Under the pieces are notes generated by a model, which searched no databases, was not told where the DNA came from, and worked only from the letters and a program-made list of their open reading frames with translations. A program made the position numbers and the translations under genes. 64,000 nucleotides of DNA from JABJOE01 sp964344145 (GTDB lineage: Bacteria > Patescibacteriota > Patescibacteriia > UBA9934): positions 31,267-95,266 of the forward strand of contig CAYFME010000002.1 of NCBI GenBank assembly GCA_964344145.1, in the 5' to 3' direction. Positions 1 to 8,594 of this stretch are shown here, in pieces (positions within the stretch are counted from its first letter, which is position 1; every line of letters begins with the position of its first letter).

Positions 1-246
1 CTGCCACTGGGCGTCGGGCACTCCCTTCAGGAAGGTCAGGAAGAGTGCGAGGAGCGATACAATGAGTGGGATGATGAACGTGACGATGCCGAGCCCCTCG
101 CCAAACGAGTTCTCCTTGGCGTTGTCGGCTCGGTATGCGCCCCACAGCGTGATGATGGCGATGATCGCCGGCCACGCCAGGTACCAGAACCCAGCGTTTC
201 CGAGATCCATGATCGTCGTCCACGTGGTTGGGTCCATGAGTTCCAA
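1..246 (-). CDS. K1: small membrane protein, N-terminal part (cut by window edge)
   Basis: Seen: on the minus strand an open frame runs from a TTG codon at 246 (or ATG at 237) off the left edge. It begins MELMDPTTWTTIMDLGNAGF. Two hydrophobic stretches follow, at about residues 18-36 (YLAWPAIIAIITLWGAY) and 51-74 (LGIVTFIIPLIVSLLALFL), so it is probably a two-helix membrane protein. A GGAG site lies 6 nt before the TTG, and a near-perfect promoter lies at 283-311. Codons are C/G-rich, unlike the ribosomal genes to the right. I do not recognise the family. It is one of the accessory cassettes described in the findings. The C-terminus is not in the window. Confidence 0.6.
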   Translation of the reverse strand, partial: MELMDPTTWTTIMDLGNAGFWYLAWPAIIAIITLWGAYRADNAKENSFGEGLGIVTFIIPLIVSLLALFLTFLKGVPDAQWQ

Positions 247-282
247 GGCAATCTCCAGCTTGGGGTGAAAGGACAGAAAAGT

Positions 283-311
283 ACCTTAGGCCAGAGATGG
301 CCTAATGTCAA
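283..311 (-). promoter_or_regulatory. Promoter of K1
   Basis: On the minus strand TTGACA (306-311) and TAAGGT (283-288) are separated by exactly 17 bp. This is the same architecture as the other cassette promoters. Confidence 0.7.
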
Positions 312-320
312 TAAAGCAGC

Positions 321-370
321 AACGCACCCGAGGAGAGTGCGCTGCGTAGGGCGGCGGTCTCGGGTGCGTT
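321..370 (-). terminator. Hairpin terminator after K2
   Basis: A perfect 12-bp stem (AACGCACCCGAG at 321-332 with CTCGGGTGCGTT at 359-370) encloses a 26-nt GC-rich loop just downstream of the K2 stop. There is no U-run. K2 ends at 379 and the K1 promoter begins at 311, so the hairpin separates the two units. Confidence 0.6.
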
Positions 371-378
371 CGGTTGGC

Positions 379-693
379 CTAGCCGACGACCGTGAGGTCG
401 GGCTCGGCCGCGCGGTCCCGCCACGTCGGGGCGCGCGCGGGCGTACCGCCGAAGCGATGGACGTCCATGCAGCGGCCGACATGACCCCGGTACTCCCCGA
501 GCCGGTCGGAATAGTCCTGAATCGCGAGGGCCACCGCAGCGTGGGAGATCCGCTTGTCGACGATGAGCGCGACGAGCATATCGGCCGTGGCGAGGTCCTC
601 AGGCGTTCCGCGGCGAATGGCCAGGGTGCGTCGCAAGACGGCGCACAAGGTCCGCAGCTCGTCTCGGATTCCGGGGGTGTGGTGGGTGCGCAT
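379..693 (-). CDS. K2: hypothetical protein, 104 aa
   Basis: Start ATG at 693 is preceded by AGGAG with a 4-nt gap, and a TTGACA/TAGATT promoter lies at 739-767. The product is mostly alpha-helical by eye (RDELRTLCAVLRRTL, then ADMLVALIVDKRISHAAVAL). It has a basic middle and a proline/arginine-containing tail, with no signal peptide or membrane segment. I do not recognise the family. GC-rich codons and its own promoter and terminator place it among the accessory cassettes. The larger minus-strand frame overlapping it in another phase has no ribosome binding site and is rejected. Confidence 0.6.
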   Translation of the reverse strand: MRTHHTPGIRDELRTLCAVLRRTLAIRRGTPEDLATADMLVALIVDKRISHAAVALAIQDYSDRLGEYRGHVGRCMDVHRFGGTPARAPTWRDRAAEPDLTVVG

Positions 694-738
694 GGCACTC
701 CTAGGAAAGAGGTGTACAGAGTGTCTTGGAGACGTCCC

Positions 739-767
739 AATCTATCACAAAGGACGCCCCCTGTCAA
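739..767 (-). promoter_or_regulatory. Promoter of K2
   Basis: Minus strand: TTGACA (762-767), 17 bp, TAGATT (739-744). It lies about 50 bp upstream of the K2 start. Confidence 0.7.
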
Positions 768-780
768 CCCGTTCGTATTC

Positions 781-861
781 TGTCGCTTTCGTCACGATCG
801 CGCCAAAAGTGACAAAATTCAAATGCGGCAGATTTCGCACGATCGTTTAAAATCCGCCGCA
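781..861. repeat. CGATCG-centred palindrome pair (units U1 and U2)
   Basis: U1 (781-814) has arms TGTCGCTTT and AAAGTGACA around CGATCG at 795-800. U2 (824-861) has arms TGCGGCAGATTT and AAATCCGCCGCA around CGATCG at 840-845. Each arm pair is symmetric about its CGATCG, and the two centres are 45 bp apart. U2 is nearly identical to units at 18453-18490 and 38056-38093; U1 resembles 18499-18532. The pair lies between the K3 terminator and the K2 promoter. Confidence 0.75.
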
Positions 862-876
862 CGCAAAAAGCGCAAC

Positions 877-906
877 ACCCGCCGCGACGCGAGGGTCGGG
901 GCGGGT
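877..906 (-). terminator. Hairpin terminator after K3
   Basis: Minus strand stem ACCCGCC/GGCGGGT with a GC-rich loop, followed a few bases later by CTTTTTG. It lies 30 bp beyond the K3 stop. Confidence 0.55.
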
Positions 907-935
907 AGGTTGAAGTGGGCGCCCAGGTGAAGGGT

Positions 936-1295
936 CTAGTTCCTGAGGATGAGGTCGACCATGGAGGCCGGCTTGAGCGACTTGCTGGCGATCGTGATCT
1001 CGCCCCTGGGAAGACCCCCTCCCGTGAACACGACACAATACACACCGTGCTCCCGTCGGATCTTGCGCGCCAGGTCGATCATCCCGCGGCTGCGGAACAC
1101 GACCACGTTGGGCCTGGGCCAGCGACCGACCAGCGCGGCGAGTTCATCGCGCGAGTCGACGGTCACGACCTCGACCTCCGCTTCCTCCTGCTCGATCCAT
1201 CGCTGCCAGGACTCGACCTGCCCATCGTAGTCATCCTCCCCCATCATGCCGTGGCTGCCGAAGTTGGCGATGACGACAGTCTTCTGCGAGCCCAT
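936..1295 (-). CDS. K3: degenerate receiver-like protein, 119 aa
   Basis: Start ATG at 1295 follows AGAGGAGG. The sequence alternates hydrophobic strands and helices: TVVIANFGSHG near residues 6-16, NVVVFRSRG near 63-71, YCVVFTGGG near 86-94, and a late SLKP near 105-108. This spacing resembles a response-regulator receiver domain in which the final conserved lysine-proline is kept, but the acidic pocket and the phosphoacceptor aspartate are not obvious. Resemblance to a receiver is inferred from the pattern only. It may be a non-phosphorylated pseudo-receiver. It is a GC-rich accessory cassette transcribed divergently from rpsL. Confidence 0.55.
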   Translation of the reverse strand: MGSQKTVVIANFGSHGMMGEDDYDGQVESWQRWIEQEEAEVEVVTVDSRDELAALVGRWPRPNVVVFRSRGMIDLARKIRREHGVYCVVFTGGGLPRGEITIASKSLKPASMVDLILRN

Positions 1296-1327
1296 GGGCC
1301 CCCTCCTCTGATACGGGTTCGTGTTGA

Positions 1328-1356
1328 GTTCATCACATACTAGAAGGGGTTGTCAA
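1328..1356 (-). promoter_or_regulatory. Probable promoter of K3
   Basis: Minus strand TTGACA at 1351-1356 is clear. The -10 at 17 bp (ATGAAC, 1328-1333) is weak. It is back to back with the rpsL promoter, whose -35 is at 1376. Confidence 0.45.
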
Positions 1357-1375
1357 CCTGCCCACATGGCCAATC

Positions 1376-1404
1376 TTGACCATTTTCGGCCTACGTGTTA
1401 CTCT
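1376..1404 (+). promoter_or_regulatory. Promoter of the rpsL (str) operon
   Basis: TTGACC (1376-1381), 17 bp, TACTCT (1399-1404). About 95 bp of leader separate it from rpsL. Confidence 0.6.
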
Positions 1405-1422
1405 TCGCGCGTCAGAAATTCG

Positions 1423-1489
1423 TTACGAATCAACGAAAGGTACAAAACTACGAAGCATTTGTACTTTCGTCATTCCGTATGATTCGTAA
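1423..1489 (+). ncRNA. Structured leader hairpin of rpsL
   Basis: TTACGAATCA (1423-1432) pairs perfectly with TGATTCGTAA (1480-1489). Inside it, CGAAAG and TACAAA (1434-1446, one bulged G) pair with TTTGTACTTTCG (1458-1469). The two-tier stem sits in the 5' leader of rpsL, where autogenous control is plausible. The function is inferred. Confidence 0.55.
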
Positions 1490-1503
1490 TTCGTAACATT
1501 ATT

Positions 1504-1923
1504 ATGCCTACAGTCAACCAACTCATCCGAAAAGGACGAAAGCGCAAGGCTTCCAAGTCTCAAGCGCCTGCTTTGCAGTACACCACCGACTCGTTGCACC
1601 GAAAACGCACTGAGCTTCGTCGTGGAGCACCGTTCAAGCGCGGCGTTTGTGTGCGTGTCTACACCACCACTCCAAAGAAGCCGAACTCGGCTCTTCGTAA
1701 GGTGGCACGTGTACGTCTTTCAAACGGTCAGGAAGTGATCGCTTATATTCCGGGCGAGGGACATAATCTTCAAGAACACTCCATCGTGCTCGTACGAGGT
1801 GGGGGCGTGAAGGACCTTCCGGGTGTTCGTTACACGGTTGTGCGTGGACGCTACGACACCGCCGGAGTAGAAGGACGAAACCGAGGTCGCTCCAAATATG
1901 GTGCGAAAAAGCCAAAAAAGTAA
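1504..1923 (+). CDS. rpsL: Ribosomal protein uS12, 139 aa
   Basis: Small-subunit protein at the decoding centre. The sequence opens MPTVNQLIRKGRKRK and carries the family hallmark TPKKPNSALRK (about residues 56-66), with the lysines that contact the A site and are linked to streptomycin sensitivity, then PGVRYTVVRGRYD near the C-terminus. Length is within the family range. It heads a str-type cluster (rpsL, rpsG, fusA) with its own promoter and a structured leader. The 350 bp to rpsG hold a large structured RNA rather than a gene. Confidence 0.97.
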   Translation: MPTVNQLIRKGRKRKASKSQAPALQYTTDSLHRKRTELRRGAPFKRGVCVRVYTTTPKKPNSALRKVARVRLSNGQEVIAYIPGEGHNLQEHSIVLVRGGGVKDLPGVRYTVVRGRYDTAGVEGRNRGRSKYGAKKPKK

Positions 1924-1971
1924 GTTAGTCATTAAAAAATAGTGAGTACCGCCAGATCGCGGCGGGAAAAC

Positions 1972-2270
1972 TGGGCGACAATTCGTTCTTTCACAAATCC
2001 CCAGGTCGATTCGTTTTCCGGCAAATCGCTTCAAGCCTTCTCAATGATGCTACGGCATCACTTTCGAAGCCTTTCAACGATTTGGTCGAAAAACGTTATC
2101 GACCTGGGTGGCTAAGCCATCTCTGGATGATAAGTGAACGAAATGCAAGGCATGGAATGTTTTCAAGGAGTCGTAGCTGTAGCTACGGCGACGATGAAAA
2201 CAAGGTTCCATAACACAGCAGTTCGTTCACTGATCGCCAGAGAGATTGTGAAAGAACGAATTGTCGCCCA
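1972..2270 (+). ncRNA. Large structured intercistronic RNA between rpsL and rpsG
   Basis: The rpsL-rpsG gap is closed by a perfect stem: 1972-1996 (starting TGGGCGACAATTCG) pairs with 2246-2270. One inner arm pairs 2000-2010 (CCCAGGTCGAT) with 2098-2108, with further stems inside (CAAATCG 2022-2028 with CGATTTG 2078-2084, and GATGC/GCATC). A second arm pairs TCTCTGG (2120-2126) with CCAGAGA (2237-2243) and GTGAACGA (2134-2141) with TCGTTCAC (2223-2230). Overall it is a multi-branched fold of about 300 nt. In E. coli the much shorter rpsL-rpsG gap is the S7 autoregulatory site, so a regulatory role is the natural inference. No ORF with a ribosome binding site lies in it. Confidence 0.7.
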
Positions 2271-2290
2271 TACACTCAACGAATAGAAAT

Positions 2291-2758
2291 ATGCGAGGTA
2301 AGAAAGCCCCTGTTCGAAAAATTTATCCTGATACCAAGTATAAGAGCGTATTGGTCAGCAAGCTGATCAACTACGTGATGCTTGATGGAAAAAAGTCCAC
2401 CGCTACGAAGGTTGTGTACGACGCCTTTGCCATTATGGAAAAGAAGGCCGGCAAGCCAGCGATGGATGTTTTTGATCTTGCGATGAAGAACATTATCCCT
2501 GCTGTTGAGGTCCGATCCCGCCGCGTGGGTGGTGCCAACTATCAAATCCCAACGCCCGTGCGTGGTGATCGTCGCTACCAGCTTGCGTATCGATGGATCC
2601 TTGCTGCTGCTCGCGGGAAGAAGGGTCGTCCCATGGCCGAGAAGTTGGCCGGCGAGTTTTTGGCAGCGTCTGAGAATGAGGGAGAAGCCGTCAAGAAGCG
2701 CCAGGACGTTCAGCGCATGGCAGATGCTAACCGCGCCTTTGCTCACTTTGCTCGTTAA
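2291..2758 (+). CDS. rpsG: Ribosomal protein uS7, 155 aa
   Basis: Assembly-initiating protein of the 30S head that binds the 3' domain of 16S rRNA. The start MRGKKAPVRKIYPD at 2291 is chosen over an upstream in-frame ATG at 2261 because the latter lies inside the closing stem of the upstream RNA. Typical segments are YKSVLVSKLINYVMLDGKKS, PAVEVRSRRVGGANYQIP and RWILAAARGKKG. fusA follows after 9 bp. S7 is a known translational repressor of its own operon in other bacteria. Confidence 0.96.
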   Translation: MRGKKAPVRKIYPDTKYKSVLVSKLINYVMLDGKKSTATKVVYDAFAIMEKKAGKPAMDVFDLAMKNIIPAVEVRSRRVGGANYQIPTPVRGDRRYQLAYRWILAAARGKKGRPMAEKLAGEFLAASENEGEAVKKRQDVQRMADANRAFAHFAR

Positions 2759-2767
2759 TCGACATAT

Positions 2768-4873
<2,106 letters not shown>

Positions 4874-4889
4874 GCGTTAAGCAAAAGCG

Positions 4890-4910
4890 GACTCGCAAGA
4901 GTCTGTTTTT
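4890..4910 (+). terminator. Terminator of the str operon
   Basis: GACTC-GCAA-GAGTC stem followed by TGTTTTT, 17 bp after the fusA stop. Confidence 0.75.
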
Positions 4911-4913
4911 GTA

Positions 4914-4942
4914 TTGACACGGTTTACAAAGTGTGACATGAT
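4914..4942 (+). promoter_or_regulatory. Promoter of K4
   Basis: TTGACA (4914-4919), 17 bp, CATGAT (4937-4942), beginning 3 bp after the fusA terminator. Confidence 0.65.
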
Positions 4943-4985
4943 GCCGCATCACGTATCGCGGCGATGCGTGCGGGAGGATACGGTA

Positions 4986-5459
4986 ATGAAGCTGACATTT
5001 CTTGTGGTCGATGACGATCACCTGCTGCGCAGGGCCTTGCGGCGCGGACTCACGATAGTTCTGGGTGGCCTGGGTGTGACTCTGACGATCCTCGAGGCTT
5101 CTGGTGGCCAGGAGGCCGAGGCCATGCTGCGCGAGCGCGCTGACGAGATCAGCTTCGTACTCTCCGACGTCCAGATGAAGGGGGGCGACGGAACGGTGCT
5201 GGAGAAGAACACGCGTGCGCTGCGCGAGGAGCATGGGATCGTCTTCTGGATGATGTCCGGCTACCACTCGCACCTGGTGCCCGAGGGCGTCCGGGTGTGT
5301 CGCAAGCCCTTCAGCATGGACGAACTTCGTGAGATGGCCGCGGAGATCCTCGCGCTCATCCGAGAGCGCGAGCCCATCCCTGCGCTTCCGGCCATCGACG
5401 AGCTCGTCGAGGACCCGAACACGGGGCCGACCTGGCCCAATCCCGACAACGAGACGTAG
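4986..5459 (+). CDS. K4: stand-alone response-regulator receiver protein, 157 aa
   Basis: Start ATG at 4986 follows GGGAGG. It begins MKLTFLVVDDDHLLRRAL, with the acidic pair of a CheY-type receiver, then FVLSDVQMKGGDG (probable phospho-aspartate in LSDVQM, near residue 60), WMMSGY (switch Ser/Thr region) and CRKPFSMDEL with the conserved lysine. All key receiver residues are present. After about residue 120 there is a helix and a proline-rich tail but no DNA-binding or enzymatic domain, so it would act by protein contact. No kinase is encoded nearby. GC-rich codons and its own promoter and terminator mark it as an accessory cassette between fusA and tuf. Confidence 0.85.
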   Translation: MKLTFLVVDDDHLLRRALRRGLTIVLGGLGVTLTILEASGGQEAEAMLRERADEISFVLSDVQMKGGDGTVLEKNTRALREEHGIVFWMMSGYHSHLVPEGVRVCRKPFSMDELREMAAEILALIREREPIPALPAIDELVEDPNTGPTWPNPDNET

Positions 5460-5483
5460 ACGGATCTGCATCCGTTTGGAGAG

Positions 5484-5511
5484 CCCCCGACCGGGACCGC
5501 CGGTACGGGGG
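5484..5511 (+). terminator. Hairpin terminator after K4
   Basis: CCCCCGACCGG (5484-5494) pairs with CCGGTACGGGGG (5500-5511). It is followed by ATTCGTGC rather than a U-run, a tail shared with other cassette hairpins. A small ACGGAT/ATCCGT hairpin precedes it. Confidence 0.6.
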
Positions 5512-5527
5512 ATTCGTGCTTTCAGGA

Positions 5528-5548
5528 ATACGCCACCGGGTGGCGTAT
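5528..5548. promoter_or_regulatory. 21-bp palindrome upstream of a promoter (possible operator)
   Basis: The site is perfectly symmetric around one central base (10+1+10; ATACGCCACC on the left). It ends 6 bp before the TTGACG of the next gene. A near-identical 21-mer lies at 25363-25383 in front of scpA. A repressor site is inferred. Confidence 0.5.
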
Positions 5549-5554
5549 GCTCAC

Positions 5555-5582
5555 TTGACGTTGTTTTTTCTTAGATTAAGAT
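5555..5582 (+). promoter_or_regulatory. Promoter of the small acidic gene at 5591
   Basis: TTGACG (5555-5560), 16 bp, TAAGAT (5577-5582). The ATG is only 9 bp after the -10, so the mRNA is probably leaderless. Confidence 0.5.
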
Positions 5583-5590
5583 GCTCGCAT

Positions 5591-5980
5591 ATGGATCCAT
5601 ACACCATGCAACGACTCCTTCGTTTGGCTCAAAAAACAGGCTCTCCTGTGATTGTGACTGATACAGACGGTTCAGAACCATCGGTTTTAATGCCTTTGGA
5701 GACCTATGAAGCCATGATTGATGGTTTGATGATGGGCGAAGGGGCTTTTGAAGACGATTTTGACGAATTCGAGGATTTTGAGGACGAATTGCCATTTGAT
5801 GTGCCGTTGCAGGAAATGGACCAAGACCTGCCATTCCCTGGAGAAGAGCAAGTTTTACCAGAAGAGGTCACACTAGAGGATGTTCCCTTCGATCCACCCA
5901 TTCCTGAGCCAAAACAGCAGGTGTCAGAACCGGTTGATGACCTTGGTGAGGAGCAGTTCTATCTAGAGCCAATTGAGTAG
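5591..5980 (+). CDS. Acidic protein with a Phd/YefM-like N-terminus, 129 aa
   Basis: Start ATG at 5591 is chosen because upstream sequence holds the promoter. Residues about 5-45 (LLRLAQKTGSPVIVTDTDG, then VLMPLETYEAMID) resemble the small DNA-binding fold of Phd/YefM antitoxins. The remaining 80 residues are strongly acidic and proline-rich, ending YLEPIE. No toxin-like gene is adjacent, so an antitoxin role is not supported; a regulator or structural adaptor is equally possible. Base composition matches the housekeeping genes. It ends in a clear terminator and lies just upstream of tuf. Confidence 0.7.
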   Translation: MDPYTMQRLLRLAQKTGSPVIVTDTDGSEPSVLMPLETYEAMIDGLMMGEGAFEDDFDEFEDFEDELPFDVPLQEMDQDLPFPGEEQVLPEEVTLEDVPFDPPIPEPKQQVSEPVDDLGEEQFYLEPIE

Positions 5981-6010
5981 AAAAAATAGGCGAATATTCG
6001 CCTATTTTTT
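5981..6010. terminator. Palindromic terminator before tuf
   Basis: Perfect 30-bp palindrome with A6 at one end, T6 at the other and the GGCGAATATTCGCC core, directly after the stop at 5980. It can terminate in either direction. Confidence 0.8.
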
Positions 6011-6049
6011 CGCCTGTGCACTCCTCCACAAGAAATCCACGGCTAGGAC

Positions 6050-6078
6050 TTGCAAGAAATGGCGGATTTTGTTATAGT
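6050..6078 (+). promoter_or_regulatory. Promoter of tuf
   Basis: TTGCAA (6050-6055), 17 bp, TATAGT (6073-6078). A leader of about 65 bp follows. Confidence 0.65.
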
Positions 6079-6149
6079 CCCCGCGCTTGTATTCCCGCTA
6101 TTTAGGGCGGAATACCGATAAAATAACCCGGGTAACTCATTATATTCCT

Positions 6150-7328
6150 ATGGCAGAACAGTTTGTTCGCAGCAAGCCAAATGTGAACGTCGGAACCATT
6201 GGTCACGTCGACCACGGTAAGACCACACTTACGGCTGCTCTGTCGAAGATCTTCTCCCCTGATTCTCAGAAGAAGCAATTCGACCAGATCGATAACGCTC
6301 CTGAGGAGAAGGAGCGTGGTATTACGATTTCTACTTCCCACGTGGAGTATGAGTCAGAAGCTCGACACTACGCCCACGTTGACTGTCCAGGTCACGCGGA
6401 CTATGTGAAGAACATGATTACAGGTGCCGCCCAGATGGACGGTGCAATTTTGGTTGTGTCAGCCGCTGATGGTCCAATGCCTCAGACGCGTGAGCACATT
6501 CTTCTTGCTCGTCAGGTTGGTGTGCCAGCAATCGTTGTCTTCTTGAACAAAGTTGACATGGTTGATGACCCAGAGTTGATCGACCTCGTTGAGGAAGAGG
6601 TCCGTGACCTGTTGAAGCAGTATGAGTTCCCTGGTGATGAGACCCCAATCGTTCGTGGTTCTGCTTTGAAGGCTATCGAGGACGGCGGAGACGCCGAAGG
6701 CCCAATCAAGGAGCTTGTAAAGGCACTTGATGAGTATATTCCTGAGCCAGAGCGCGACACAGAAAAGCCATTCATGATGCCAATTGAGGACGTGTTCTCC
6801 ATTGAAGGTCGTGGAACGGTTGTGACTGGTCGTATTGAGCGTGGAATCATCAATGTGAACGATGAAGTTGAGATGGTCGGTCTTCGTGAGACCGGAAAGA
6901 CGGTTGTTACCGGTGTTGAGATGTTCAACAAGAACCTCGACCAAGGTATGGCTGGAGACAACGCGGGAATTCTCTTGCGTGGTATTAAGAAGGACGAGAT
7001 CGAGCGCGGAATGGTGCTCGCCGCTCCTGGTACCGTTACTCCACATACCAAGTTTGAGGCAAAGATCTACGCTCTTACCAAGGAAGAGGGTGGACGCCAT
7101 AAGCCATTTTTCAAGGGCTACAAGCCGCAGTTCTACGTTCGTACAACGGACGTGACCGGTGAAGTTGCTTCTCTGCCAGAGGGATCCGAGATGGTTATGC
7201 CTGGTGACACCGTTAACGTTACGGTTGAGCTTGGTAAGGCTGTTGCAATGGAAGACGAGATGCGATTTGCTATCCGCGAGGGTGGCCGCACGGTTGGAGC
7301 TGGAGTGGTAACAAAAATTGTCGAATAA
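6150..7328 (+). CDS. tuf: Elongation factor Tu, 392 aa
   Basis: GTPase delivering aminoacyl-tRNA to the ribosome. The start MAEQFVRSKPNVNVG at 6150 matches the family; an upstream in-frame ATG at 6087 lies in the leader. G1 GHVDHGKTTL, switch I RGITISTSHVEYE, G3 DCPGHADY, G4 NKVDMVDD and G5 GSALKA are intact, with domains II and III complete to GRTVGAGVVTKIVE. It has its own promoter. rpsJ follows after 58 bp containing a GGGGAAG/CTTCCCC hairpin without a U-run. Confidence 0.98.
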   Translation: MAEQFVRSKPNVNVGTIGHVDHGKTTLTAALSKIFSPDSQKKQFDQIDNAPEEKERGITISTSHVEYESEARHYAHVDCPGHADYVKNMITGAAQMDGAILVVSAADGPMPQTREHILLARQVGVPAIVVFLNKVDMVDDPELIDLVEEEVRDLLKQYEFPGDETPIVRGSALKAIEDGGDAEGPIKELVKALDEYIPEPERDTEKPFMMPIEDVFSIEGRGTVVTGRIERGIINVNDEVEMVGLRETGKTVVTGVEMFNKNLDQGMAGDNAGILLRGIKKDEIERGMVLAAPGTVTPHTKFEAKIYALTKEEGGRHKPFFKGYKPQFYVRTTDVTGEVASLPEGSEMVMPGDTVNVTVELGKAVAMEDEMRFAIREGGRTVGAGVVTKIVE

Positions 7329-7386
7329 GATAGACGGGGAAGGTCGCTAAGCGGTCTTCCCCTCCTGTCGTTCAAACGCACCTTCT

Positions 7387-7713
7387 ATGGCTACAAAAGA
7401 AACAGACACAAAGCAACGCATTCGTATCAAGATCCGCGCGTACGATCACAAGCTGATCGATGCGGCGTGTGAGACGATCATGAAGACCGCGCAGCGCAGT
7501 GGCGCGCAGACCCTCGGGCCTGTTCCATTGCCAACCGAGAAGCGTCGTTACACGGTGAACCGTTCGACCTTCGTGCATAAGAAGTCACGTGATCAGTACG
7601 AGATGCGCATTCACAAGCGATTGATCGATATCCTCAATCCAAGTGAAAGCACTATTGGCTCGCTGATGTCCCTCAACTTACCTTCCGGCGTGGACATTGA
7701 GATCAAGATGTAA
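7387..7713 (+). CDS. rpsJ: Ribosomal protein uS10, 108 aa
   Basis: 30S head protein and NusB partner in antitermination. Family segments: KQRIRIKIRAYDHKLIDAA, GPVPLPTEKRRYTVNRSTFVHKKSRDQYE and the C-terminal NLPSGVDIEIKM. Usual length. It is separated from rplC by a 260-bp structured leader, so the S10 block seems to be split into a tuf-rpsJ unit and an rplC-secY unit. Confidence 0.97.
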   Translation: MATKETDTKQRIRIKIRAYDHKLIDAACETIMKTAQRSGAQTLGPVPLPTEKRRYTVNRSTFVHKKSRDQYEMRIHKRLIDILNPSESTIGSLMSLNLPSGVDIEIKM

Positions 7714-7973
7714 TAATCGGGCTTGCTGGCCCGCACCTGGGAATCGACCCAGATGTGGGCCAACAACCCACCTCTTAGGTGAACCGAGAAGAAAGATCCG
7801 CAAGGAAAACCTTCTCGCCGATTCGTACGGAGGAGAATCGCAGAGCGATTCACTAGAAAGGAACCTGCCATTTGTAAACACAATTTCCCTCAAGCTGATC
7901 TGCTTAAGGGCCGGAAGACGTCTGCTCAGTACGAGCTGGGAAAACGCCTTCTGGTTTTAAGTTCGCCAGACAT
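7714..7973 (+). ncRNA. Structured 5' leader of the rplC-secY operon
   Basis: The 260-bp gap has no convincing ORF but several local stems: GGCCC-CA with TG-GGGCC enclosing GGG/CCC (7728-7761), CACC/GGTG, CGAGAAG with CTTCTCG, CGATTC with GAATCG, and GAATCG with CGATTC. In other bacteria L4 represses the S10 operon through a leader RNA. A comparable role here is inferred from position and structure only. Confidence 0.5.
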
Positions 7974-8594
7974 ATGAAAGCTATTCTTGGACGAAAATTA
8001 GAGATGACCCAGGTCTTCAAAGACGACGGAACCGTTGTACCGGTGACGTTGATTGAGGCTGGGCCATGCACGGTGACGCAGGTGCGCACCAATCAGGCCG
8101 GTGTACAGACGGCGACGTTGGGATTTGGAGCATCGAAGAGTGTTGCCAAGCCGCAGCGGGAGGATTGGAAAGAGCTCGGTTCGTTTGCCTACGTAAAGGA
8201 ATTTCCTGTTGAGGGAGATGCGCCAGCGCGTGGAGACAAAGTGACCGCTAGCAACTTTGAGGTCGGTGAGACCGTGAACGTGATTGGAACGTCCAAGGGA
8301 CGTGGCTTCCAGGGTGTTGTGAAGCGTCATGGATTCCATGGATCACCAGCATCCCACGGTCACAAGGACCAGCTGCGCATGCCTGGATCGATCGGATCAA
8401 CCGGACCACAGCGCGTTTTTAAAGGAACGAAGATGGCTGGACGCATGGGCGGTCAGCAGGTGACCGTACAGAATCTGGAAGTTGTCCAAGTTGATGATCA
8501 AAAGAATATTATCGCTGTGAAAGGTGCGATTCCTGGAGCTCGCGGCAGTTTTGTCACGATCGCAGCAACTGAGAAAGACGTATGGCGAAAGTAG
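7974..8594 (+). CDS. rplC: Ribosomal protein uL3, 206 aa
   Basis: Early-assembly protein near the peptidyl-transferase centre. Starts MKAILGRKLEMTQVF; the conserved loop region reads SKGRGFQGVVKRHGF then SHGHKDQLRMPGSIG and GRMGGQQVTVQNLEVV. Usual length. The last 13 bp overlap the rplD start, which suggests translational coupling. Confidence 0.97.
   Translation: MKAILGRKLEMTQVFKDDGTVVPVTLIEAGPCTVTQVRTNQAGVQTATLGFGASKSVAKPQREDWKELGSFAYVKEFPVEGDAPARGDKVTASNFEVGETVNVIGTSKGRGFQGVVKRHGFHGSPASHGHKDQLRMPGSIGSTGPQRVFKGTKMAGRMGGQQVTVQNLEVVQVDDQKNIIAVKGAIPGARGSFVTIAATEKDVWRK

Noticed and set aside
36..767. A 243-codon minus-strand frame at the left edge
   Set aside because: It is rich in Arg, Ser and Pro, as expected for a GC-rich shadow frame. 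It covers the K2 promoter and overlaps K1 and K2, which have proper signals.
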